Virus record (IMG/VR): IMGVR_UViG_3300047174_000304
Location: 1 to 44,097 of that record
Source: a virus
Direction: 5' to 3' (one strand)
DNA length: 44,097 nt
Shown here: piece after piece, positions 38,312 to 44,097 of the stretch
Layout: each line of letters begins with the position of its first letter
How positions within the stretch are numbered: position 1 is the stretch's first letter
Position numbers and translations under genes: made by a program
The notes under the pieces: model-generated
Seen by the model: the letters and a program-made list of their open reading frames with translations, nothing else
Database searches by the model: none
What the model was told of the DNA's origin: nothing

Positions 38312-39013
38312 ATGATAGATACGGCGCGCCTCCAAGAGCGAATGACCGCTCTGAACCTGAACCCTTACTCAGCGGCGAAGCAGGCTGGGCTAGGACCTGA
38401 TTACGTGAGGGATATCCTAAGGGGGCGAGTGAAAAATCCCTCAAGTGGTAAGCTACATGACCTAGCTATAGCGCTGAAGTGCACCTCCGATTACCTTGAG
38501 GGCAAAAACGAAGATGTTGGCGAGCCGCCATTTGACTTCTTCGGACGTACTCGCCTTGCTAACTTGGCCGTTATTGACGTGTTGCAGAACGGTTTCTACC
38601 CACAAAAGGAAAAGCTTAGAGGCAAGAACCGTTTAAAGGTAGCCTCCTACGCTTTTGATAAACCAGAGTGGTTGGAATACGTCTCTGAATCTCAGGTCGG
38701 TGGCGTCATACGAGCTGGAAGCTATGTTCATGTCATCCCGCCAAGCGAATATAAAAATGGGCTTACAAGATTTGTAATAATCGAGCAGCATAAAGAAGCG
38801 GGCGCGCTGCGTCGGAGGCGGATACACGATCTTCAATTCGGGCCCTACGGAGTGGAGTTGTCGCCGAATATTGAGCCGGGGGCCCCGCTGCTTACGTGGG
38901 AAGACCTTCTGAGCGGGGAAAACTACTTCTCAGCGAAAGTGACTGGCTTAGTTATCCGCGCCTACCAGTTCTTCGACGGCGGTGTTGGCGAAGATGATGA
39001 TATCCCATTTTAG
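38312..39013 (+). CDS. CI-like phage repressor, possibly not autocleavable
   Basis: The 233-residue protein has an N-terminal HTH (LNLNPYSAAKQAGLGPDYVR, residues 12-31, with DILRGRVKNPSSGKLHDLAI). The C-terminal half has LexA/CI-like beta organisation (GGVIRAGSYVHVIPP near residue 135). The usual S-M-x-P nucleophile stretch reads SESQVGG and the expected Lys region reads ALRRRRIHD, so the Ser-Lys pair is doubtful. The gene is clearly richer in A+T than the rest of the phage, with codons such as ATA and AAT. The start is fixed by the promoter, because the open frame upstream runs through operators. Confidence 0.75.
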   Translation: MIDTARLQERMTALNLNPYSAAKQAGLGPDYVRDILRGRVKNPSSGKLHDLAIALKCTSDYLEGKNEDVGEPPFDFFGRTRLANLAVIDVLQNGFYPQKEKLRGKNRLKVASYAFDKPEWLEYVSESQVGGVIRAGSYVHVIPPSEYKNGLTRFVIIEQHKEAGALRRRRIHDLQFGPYGVELSPNIEPGAPLLTWEDLLSGENYFSAKVTGLVIRAYQFFDGGVGEDDDIPF

Positions 39014-39066
39014 GGGCACGCCCCGAATTATACGGGTTGACACGGGGTATGCCCCGAACTTAGCTT
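39012..39066 (+). promoter_or_regulatory. Rightward early promoter with two operators
   Basis: TTGACA (39037-39042) is followed by CGGGGTATGCCCCG (39043-39056) inside the spacer and a weak -10, TAGCTT, at 18 bases. A second operator, AGGGGCACGCCCCG (39012-39025), lies 31 bp upstream, about three helical turns, and overlaps the end of the repressor gene. It should drive the accessory/excision operon from 39095. Confidence 0.6.
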
Positions 39067-39094
39067 CTCCATCCCGAGTGGATGGAGCGCCCCG

Positions 39095-39316
39095 ATGCAC
39101 GCCTCACAGATCGAAGACCGAGGCCCTGGCGTCCATCGTGTAGGCCACCCCACCAGCGACTTTTCCATAGCCATGACCCTGATGGTCGGCCTGGCGCAGC
39201 GCGGCCTGTCCTTTGAGCGCATGACGACGGCAGAAGCCGTCTTCCACGAGATCGACCGGCTGTCCGCTCGGGTGATCGAGCTTGAGCGGCACTCCCGCTT
39301 GAAGGTCGTCCGGTGA
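39095..39316 (+). CDS. 73-residue unknown protein, first gene of rightward operon
   Basis: The start has GGAG nine bases upstream and lies about 30 bases after the operator-bearing promoter. The product has a flexible start and two amphipathic helices (FERMTTAEAVFHEIDRLSAR, VIELERHSRLKVV), perhaps a short coiled coil. It is expected to be repressed in the lysogen. Function unknown. Confidence 0.55.
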   Translation: MHASQIEDRGPGVHRVGHPTSDFSIAMTLMVGLAQRGLSFERMTTAEAVFHEIDRLSARVIELERHSRLKVVR

Positions 39317-39393
39317 CGGCGCCCCTTTTGCTCTGGCCGCGTCGCGTCACGGGCCAGAGCCCTGTTCCGACGCATCACACAAGGGAGAAGACC

Positions 39394-40971
39394 ATGCCTG
39401 CAGACTGCACCGCCGCGCCTGAGGCGCTGAACTTGACCGTCTCGAGCACCATCGCCGTCGGGGGCTGGCCGAGCGACGTCGGAGAGGCAGTGGATCGTGC
39501 GGCGTTCGCCGAACGGATCAGGGCAAAGCGCATAGCGGCGCGGGTACCTTACCCCGAGCCCAGCCACAGGCTTCTCCGGTTAGCAATCGACGCGGCCCGT
39601 AAATCCGAAGTGGCTCGCGAGGTTTCGGACATCGCCCACGCCGTCGCTGCCCAATACCGTGATGCTGACGAGGATGAGCTCGACGCGGCTTGGCTGGCCG
39701 ACCTCGAACGGCACGAAGCGGTCTTATCGCAAATTCTCGCCGTACCGGCGCCAACGCCCACCGTCGCGTTCGAGAAGGTCGTCGCCTTCTTCGCCGGACA
39801 GGGCTGCCGTCTCGACGACAACGGTCATCTCACCGGGCCAGACATCGGCGATGAGCCTCTGGCCGAGGCTTTTCGAAGCCTGGCCCGTGACATGAAATCC
39901 TTGGCCCAAGCGTCTGAGGCTCAACTTCATGCTGCAGTCGATGCAACGGCGCCGAATTTCGTGGACATGGAGCGTCGCTGGTTTGAGGCCATGACCGCTG
40001 ACACCGAGGAAGAGGTGAAGGGTGAGACTCTCCCGCTCGTTCACGGCGGAGCCGGTCACATGGACAAGGTCATGCACATCACGCCCTGTCAGACCCTTGC
40101 TGACGCGGTGATCAAGCTGAGGGTGGTGATGCACGAGACAATGGGCCTGTTCAGCTGCGGCGAGGGCGAGTGGCACGAGGACGCCTTGTCGGACATCAAG
40201 GGGCTGCTTGAGCGCACCGTATTGCAATCGTCGAATCCGCCGGTCCATCCAGACGCCGCGATCCTTAATCTAGGTCAGGAGTTCGAGCGGCTGTGGGTCG
40301 ATGAGCGGCGGGCGGCGGTTGCTTATGGCGATGAGCATATCTCAGACGAGGAGTTTGACGCGATATGTAACAGCACGGGCACCATAGCTCGCCAGATCGC
40401 GGCACTGCCAGCGTCTACGCTGGATGGCGTCAAGGTCAAAGCGAGGGTGACCGCTTGGGGACATGACGGCGTGGCCGATCTCATTAAGCCTGACAGCAAT
40501 TACACCGCCGACTGGACCATGACGGCGTTGATGCGCGACCTGCTGTCGGAGCCTCCCGCACCGGTGCCGCATCCCGATGCTGCGATCCTTGAGATCGGGC
40601 GCGAGTTCGACATGCTGGCTGCTGAGGTGGAGGCGTTGGAGGCGGAGGCGAAGCGCATAGGCGAAGAGATATATCCGGGCGGCTTGGGCAGATCGAAGCG
40701 CACGGCCGAAACCGATGACGCGTATTTTGCCCGCCTGCACAGGGTCGAGCGGGCGAGTGGCTACGATGTGGCTTGCGACCGCGCCCAGGAGCGGGCCTGC
40801 CAGATATATGCACTGGAAGATCGCCTATGCGCCCTGCGCGCCACGACGACAGCCGGTTTCATCGTCAAGGCCAAGCTCGCGGCTTGGGAGCATATCCCTG
40901 AGCGGCACGAGAGGGCGGAGCGCAGGTTCACGGCGTCTCTGCTGTGCGACCTGCTCAGCCAGGCCACCTGA
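39394..40971 (+). CDS. 525-residue acidic protein with repeated modules, unknown
   Basis: ATG 39394 has AAGGGAGAAG before it; upstream codons to 39313 are not protein-like. Two C-terminal modules begin with HPDAAILNLGQEFERL (near residue 286) and HPDAAILEIGREFDML (near residue 390). Each ends in a W-x-x-x-x-L-x-x-DLLS-type helix (ADWTMTALMRDLLSE; ERRFTASLLCDLLSQ). The middle has another Leu-rich segment (DAVIKLRVVMHETMGLFSCG). Proteins of this type occur in alphaproteobacterial mobile elements without an assigned role. It is the largest gene of the rightward operon. Confidence 0.65.
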   Translation: MPADCTAAPEALNLTVSSTIAVGGWPSDVGEAVDRAAFAERIRAKRIAARVPYPEPSHRLLRLAIDAARKSEVAREVSDIAHAVAAQYRDADEDELDAAWLADLERHEAVLSQILAVPAPTPTVAFEKVVAFFAGQGCRLDDNGHLTGPDIGDEPLAEAFRSLARDMKSLAQASEAQLHAAVDATAPNFVDMERRWFEAMTADTEEEVKGETLPLVHGGAGHMDKVMHITPCQTLADAVIKLRVVMHETMGLFSCGEGEWHEDALSDIKGLLERTVLQSSNPPVHPDAAILNLGQEFERLWVDERRAAVAYGDEHISDEEFDAICNSTGTIARQIAALPASTLDGVKVKARVTAWGHDGVADLIKPDSNYTADWTMTALMRDLLSEPPAPVPHPDAAILEIGREFDMLAAEVEALEAEAKRIGEEIYPGGLGRSKRTAETDDAYFARLHRVERASGYDVACDRAQERACQIYALEDRLCALRATTTAGFIVKAKLAAWEHIPERHERAERRFTASLLCDLLSQAT

Positions 40972-40973
40972 TC

Positions 40974-41168
40974 ATGGTCCGCACCGTCACAGTCGCGCCG
41001 GCTTCGACGGTGCGGCCGCAAGCTTCGGAGTCGACTCCCGGTTCCCTCCCGCCGGTCGTAGACGTCCGCCAGCCCGATCTGCAGGCTCTCGGGTCCGAAG
41101 AAACGAGCCTGCACCACTCTAGTCGTCCAAAATCGGAGCAGGTTCTCCGCTGGGCAAGGGCACACTGA
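40974..41168 (+). CDS. 64-residue unknown protein
   Basis: ATG 40974 lies two bases after the preceding stop, and its own TGA overlaps the next ATG (TGATG), so it is placed in a coupled chain. The product (MVRTVTVAPASTVRPQASES) is Pro/Ser-rich and probably disordered. The natural role is unknown; the overlaps are the main support. Confidence 0.45.
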   Translation: MVRTVTVAPASTVRPQASESTPGSLPPVVDVRQPDLQALGSEETSLHHSSRPKSEQVLRWARAH

Positions 41169-41359
41169 TGAGCGAGACGTTCGATAATACGGCTGAAGCC
41201 CTGCGTCAGCTCCTGCTGGAGATCTATACGACGGGGCTTCTCTGGGATGACGGCGTGCCTGAAAGCGAGCGCCAGCGACTGCTCGATACGGTTTTGGATG
41301 CCGCTGAAGGGCGCGCGTTCAAGCCTCTAGGCCTGCCGTTTCCTATGCGGGACAGCTAA
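41168..41359 (+). CDS. 63-residue unknown protein
   Basis: ATG 41168 shares its A with the previous TGA. The product (MSETFDNTAEALRQLLLEIY) is acidic and helical with a Pro-rich end. AAGGG lies upstream. Function unknown. Confidence 0.55.
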   Translation: MSETFDNTAEALRQLLLEIYTTGLLWDDGVPESERQRLLDTVLDAAEGRAFKPLGLPFPMRDS

Positions 41360-41361
41360 CC

Positions 41362-41484
41362 ATGACCCGCCCGCGCCCCCGCATCCTATCCACCACCGGC
41401 TGGGCCATCGTCGCTGTGGCCGCCCTGCTTTTCACCGGCCTGGGCATGCTCCTGGCCCACGCGCTGGAGGCGCTGACACGATGA
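41362..41484 (+). CDS. 40-residue single-span membrane protein
   Basis: A short frame fills the gap between two genes. The N-terminus is MTRPRPRILSTTG, then a membrane span WAIVAVAALLFTGLGMLLAH, and then ALEALTR. Its TGA overlaps the ATG of the excisionase-like gene (ATGA). Positive charges before the span predict the N-terminus inside. Single-span miniproteins of this sort are common in phages and can act on host membrane proteins, but no target is suggested here. Confidence 0.6.
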   Translation: MTRPRPRILSTTGWAIVAVAALLFTGLGMLLAHALEALTR

Positions 41485-41735
41485 AACAGACCGACACCTC
41501 CACCGAGGGCGGGCCCAGCTCATATGCCGCGCGCAAGGCCAAGGCGGCCGCACTGAGCGGGCCCGGCGATAAGTTGTCTTACACGGTCGGCGAGGCGGCG
41601 CACGCCGTTGGCATCAGCACCACCACCGTCTGGAGCATGATCCGGGAGGGCCAGATCAAGACGTTCAAGATCGGGTCGCGGACGCTGATCCGCAGGGCGG
41701 AGCTGGAGAGCGTGATCGAGCGGGCGGCTGCCTGA
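41481..41735 (+). CDS. AlpA/excisionase-like MerR-type HTH protein
   Basis: This protein has 84 residues. The HTH_17 block reads SYTVGEAAHAVGISTTTVWS, then MIREGQIKTFKIGSRTLIRR, then AELESVIERAA, the usual pattern of excisionases and AlpA-type regulators. A disordered 30-residue N-terminus precedes it. GGAGG lies ten bases before the ATG. It stands close to the integrase but on the opposite strand and in the operator-controlled operon, so induction would supply it. It could bend att-site DNA or regulate transcription. Confidence 0.75.
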   Translation: MKQTDTSTEGGPSSYAARKAKAAALSGPGDKLSYTVGEAAHAVGISTTTVWSMIREGQIKTFKIGSRTLIRRAELESVIERAAA

Positions 41736-41791
41736 CCGCTGCACAAAAGCCTTAGCGATTAACGTCTCCTTCGCAGCTTGCCCATAAAACC

Positions 41792-41814
41792 GCCGACCAT
41801 TCATGGAGGTCGGC
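41792..41814 (+). promoter_or_regulatory. Hairpin covering a ribosome-binding site
   Basis: GCCGACC (41792-41798) is the exact complement of GGTCGGC (41808-41814), with a nine-base loop. The 3' arm contains most of the Shine-Dalgarno GGAGG (41805-41809) and ends at ATG 41815. The mRNA could fold so that the ribosome site is partly hidden. Confidence 0.5.
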
Positions 41815-42003
41815 ATGGCAGACGAGAATTGCGAAGAGTTGCACGCTCGTGCCGAGATGCTCCACCATGAAGCCCGCCACGGCCGCGAAAAGGCCCGCGA
41901 GCACGGCCCCGGGTGGGACGGCTACACAGACCAAGTCAAAATCGCCAAGCGGGTCGAGGGGATGGCCAAGCACGTCGAAGAGAAGATCGACGAAGAGTGC
42001 TGA
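41815..42003 (+). CDS. 62-residue charged protein, unknown
   Basis: GGAGG is placed six bases before ATG 41815 (an in-frame ATG at 41803 would overlap it). The product (MADENCEELHARAEMLHHEA) is rich in Glu, His and Lys, ends in EEKIDEEC, and is probably one long helix. It is the last gene of the rightward operon. Function unknown. Confidence 0.55.
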   Translation: MADENCEELHARAEMLHHEARHGREKAREHGPGWDGYTDQVKIAKRVEGMAKHVEEKIDEEC

Positions 42004-42094
42004 TCCCCGCCTAATCGCCACCCACGGCGAGGTGCCGGAGGTGGGTTAGTGGCTTAGGCCCATCGCCGGATCGCCCCTGGCCGGAGGCCCTATT

Positions 42095-42517
42095 CTAGGG
42101 GCGCTTGGGAAGCGGCGCGACCGGCGTGGGCTGGAGGTAGATGATGGTTGGCTGCGCCGGTGCGGCGGCTACAGTGGGTGGCGGTGCCTGCACGCGCGCC
42201 GCTCTCGTTTCCAGCCAGCCGAGGCCGCCGATTACAATTGCAATCACCGCAAGCGCCAGACCGATCCCGCCTATGGTGTAGTTGCCGAGGTCCCGCTTTG
42301 TGCCGAGCGTGGGCAGGATTTTCAGGCTTTCCTTGATGTCGCGCAGATCGTCGCGAACGCCGACCATTTGCTCTTCAAGGCGGATGACGCGCGCTTCCAT
42401 ACCGCCAGAGATGCCACCTCCATCACTAAAGTTCAATGAAGGGTCGGCTGGAGAGCCTACCGCTTTCTCGTCAGTCGGCACGGGGCGTAGGTGTGAAGGC
42501 CTATAATTCGTTGCCAA
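42095..42517 (-). CDS. Single-span membrane coiled-coil protein
   Basis: A TTG start at 42517 is supported by a perfect AGGAGGT six bases upstream. The 140-residue product has a flexible N-terminus, a coiled coil (RVIRLEEQMVGVRDDLRDIK, residues 43-68), a membrane span (IGGIGLALAVIAIVIGGLGW) and a Pro-rich C-terminus. Such proteins occur near integrase genes in many prophages; the function is unknown. It overlaps the zinc-ribbon gene by 17 bases. Confidence 0.6.
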   Translation of the reverse strand: MATNYRPSHLRPVPTDEKAVGSPADPSLNFSDGGGISGGMEARVIRLEEQMVGVRDDLRDIKESLKILPTLGTKRDLGNYTIGGIGLALAVIAIVIGGLGWLETRAARVQAPPPTVAAAPAQPTIIYLQPTPVAPLPKRP

Positions 42518-42833
42518 CTTTTACCTCCTGGATCAGCCACTCCTGTATAGTCTTCCAAAAAAAGGTGTGAAGGTGACCGCAGTTGTTGCAAACAACACCC
42601 GCTAAAGGATAAAATCCAAACTGTCTTCGGCTATCTCCCACTACCATATGGATTTGGGTCGCTGTTGATCCATCTTCGGTAACGATGCCGAAATGCTCGT
42701 GATCGCAGAATGAACATCTACTGTTGGAGCTTTTCGCAATTAAGAATCTTCTGAAGTCTGACTCTGACAGAGATAAATTGGCGTGGTTCTCATCTTCGGG
42801 AGTTTGAGGAATAATGGCCGCCTGATCGCTCAT
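42501..42833 (-). CDS. 110-residue zinc-ribbon protein, AT-rich gene
   Basis: ATG 42833 has GGAG eight bases upstream; the open frame to 43007 antisenses the integrase end and is rejected. Two knuckles, CSFCDHEHFG (residue 40) and VCNNCGHLHTFF (residue 81), suggest metal binding. A beta-rich centre (THMV-like: TQIHMVVGDSRRQFGFYPLA) lies between. The gene is distinctly richer in A+T than the tail genes. Located beside the integrase, it may be expressed in the lysogen. Function unknown. Confidence 0.6.
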   Translation of the reverse strand: MSDQAAIIPQTPEDENHANLSLSESDFRRFLIAKSSNSRCSFCDHEHFGIVTEDGSTATQIHMVVGDSRRQFGFYPLAGVVCNNCGHLHTFFWKTIQEWLIQEVKVGNEL

Positions 42834-42879
42834 CGCCCGTCTCCAGCGGCGGGGAGGGCGGTCATCCGTTGATGCACTA

Positions 42880-44097
42880 TCATCCCGCCAGCATGACCAT
42901 GGCGGCCGGCTTGGCGCAATATGTCGCCCAAACGTCCATAAGCTTCCGCCGCTTCTCCAGGGCGTCGCCACGCCGATAAGCCTGCTCCACCGCATTGCCC
43001 ACCGCATGCGCCAGCGCCGCCTCGGTGACCTCCCGCGGAAAGTCGGTCATCTCGCCCGCCCAATCCCGAAACGTGGATCTGAATCCGTGGACAGTCACCT
43101 CTGTGCCGATCCGACGCAGCAGCATCTCCATCCCCATGGTGGATAGGGCGCCCTTCAGGCGTTGACCCAGGAAGACAGGCGCGGTCGGCGCGGTGTAGCG
43201 CGGGCCCAGCTCGGTCGCTCCAGCATGGATAGTTTCAAGGATCTTGAGCGCCCGCGCCGACAGCGGGACGCGATGCTCGACCTTCGCCTTCATCCGGTCG
43301 GCGGGAACCGTCCAGACCTTCGTGGTGAAGTCGATCTCGCTCCACGTGGCGCCGCAAGTCTCGCCGGTCCGGGCCGCTGTCAGGATCGTAAACTCCAGCG
43401 CACGGGCGGCGGTGGCCTCGCGCTTCTGCAGGTCGGCAACGAAAGCGGCGATCTGATCGAAGGGCAGGGCGGTGTGGTGCTTTGCGCCGGCGCGAGCCCG
43501 CCGAGGCAGCAGGACCGCAAGGTGACCTTTCCAGCGAGCCGGGTTGTCCCCTTCGCGCTGTCCGCTTGCCTTGGCCGCATCGAGTACGCGCTCGATCCTG
43601 GCGCGGGTGCGGGACGCGCTCTCAGGGATCGTGGTCCAGATCGGGTTCAGGACAGCCAGGACGTCGTTGGTTGTCACGTCGGTGACGGGGATGTCCTTCA
43701 GGGCCGCTGCATGCTCGCGGAGGGACTTCTTCCATTGGCCCAGGTGCTTTACGTTGGAAAGCTCGCTCTCGACCGTCACCAACACCTTGTCGGCCATTTC
43801 GCCGAAGGTAAGGGCTCGCTCTCGACGGCGCTCCGAATCGCGCTCGTTGATCGGGTTCTTGCCGGCCTGAACCAGCTCTCGCGCCGCTGCGGCCTTTGCG
43901 CGCGCCTTGGCCAGCCCAACGTCGGCGACGGCGCCCAGGCCCATCTGCTTGCGCTTGCCGGCGAGACGGAAGATAAATGTCCAGCGCTTACCCTTTGTAT
44001 CGATCTCAAGGTAGAGGCCGGCGCCGTCGGCGTGGAGGCCGGTCTTCGTCAGCGTAGTGACGGACCGGTGCGACAGGCGGTTGGTGGGTCTCGGCAT
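42880..44097 (-). CDS. int: Tyrosine recombinase (integrase), P4-type with DUF4102 arm-binding domain
   Basis: The 405-residue protein is complete; its ATG is the last codon of the window. Residues 1-85 form the DUF4102 arm-binding domain (GLHADGAGLYLEIDTKGKRW). Residues 95-190 are the SAM-like core-binding domain. The catalytic domain has Arg in TAARTGE (near residue 243), HGFRSTFRDWA for H-x-x-R (near 337), and LAHAVGNAVEQAYRRGD with His (near 362) and the nucleophile Tyr (near 371). All key residues are present. This family uses tRNA genes, consistent with tRNA-Arg at the far end. It is transcribed away from the right attachment site. Confidence 0.93.
   Translation of the reverse strand: MPRPTNRLSHRSVTTLTKTGLHADGAGLYLEIDTKGKRWTFIFRLAGKRKQMGLGAVADVGLAKARAKAAAARELVQAGKNPINERDSERRRERALTFGEMADKVLVTVESELSNVKHLGQWKKSLREHAAALKDIPVTDVTTNDVLAVLNPIWTTIPESASRTRARIERVLDAAKASGQREGDNPARWKGHLAVLLPRRARAGAKHHTALPFDQIAAFVADLQKREATAARALEFTILTAARTGETCGATWSEIDFTTKVWTVPADRMKAKVEHRVPLSARALKILETIHAGATELGPRYTAPTAPVFLGQRLKGALSTMGMEMLLRRIGTEVTVHGFRSTFRDWAGEMTDFPREVTEAALAHAVGNAVEQAYRRGDALEKRRKLMDVWATYCAKPAAMVMLAG

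Noticed and set aside
42834-43007. Upstream extension of the AT-rich zinc-ribbon gene
   Set aside because: The extra residues are Arg/Trp-rich and overlap the integrase 3' end; GGAG and ATG at 42833 give a better start.

Overview
The window is an almost complete integrated prophage in a GC-rich alphaproteobacterium. Codon usage, the product families and the small zinc-ribbon and accessory proteins suggest Caulobacterales (Caulobacter, Phenylobacterium, Brevundimonas), but no gene here proves the genus. Only about 0.7 kb of host DNA is visible: the N-terminal part of a membrane protein (1-372, minus) and an intact tRNA-Arg(TCT) gene (611-687). The phage starts at or in the 3' end of that tRNA. 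It runs to a P4-type tyrosine integrase whose start codon is the last three bases of the window, so the right attachment site lies just outside.

Layout, left to right. 988-1323: a small plus-strand zinc-ribbon gene, the terminator of the leftward late operon, and an isolated repressor-operator copy. 1329-6492: lysis cassette (GH19 endolysin, coiled-coil spanin candidate, two holin-like membrane proteins) and exported or fibre-like proteins, all minus. 6543-6809: one plus-strand gene inserted in the late operon. 6806-10800: tail fibres, one with nine 32/36-residue repeats. 10808-21542: a Mu-type contractile tail in Mu gene order (gp48, gp47, gp46, gp45, hub, DNA-circularisation protein, tape measure with a lytic transglycosylase domain, tail chaperone, tube, sheath, gp38, gp37). 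21539-30164: a lambda-type head module (FII-like, capsid E, decoration D, scaffold candidate, S49 protease, portal B, gpW, large and small terminase). The virion is therefore predicted to be a lambda-headed, Mu-tailed myovirus that integrates by a tyrosine recombinase and not by a Mu transposase. 30276-36457: a tightly overlapping minus-strand set holding a primase/Toprim protein, an SF2 helicase, a replication initiator with a 12-bp iteron-like array inside it, a CII-like regulator and a DUF6456-like regulator candidate.

36553-39066 is the control region. Small genes lie on both strands, with a Cro-like gene (minus) facing a CI-like repressor (plus). Three promoters there carry a shared operator, CGGGG-N4-CCCCG, and two of them seem to drive leaderless mRNAs. 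A rightward accessory operon (39095-42003) ends with an AlpA/excisionase-like gene, so derepression would make the excision factor. Two minus-strand genes and the integrase close the window.

The strongest new observations are: a canonical GGGTTTT slippery site that produces a 130-residue tail-chaperone fusion whose stop overlaps the tape-measure start; an exact 14-bp copy of the CI operator 37 kb away beside the late terminator; iteron-like repeats inside the replication gene; a DnaJ-type zinc-finger motif in the head-scaffold position; and several genes of 40-60 codons supported by stop-start overlaps. No CRISPR array, insertion sequence or rRNA was seen.
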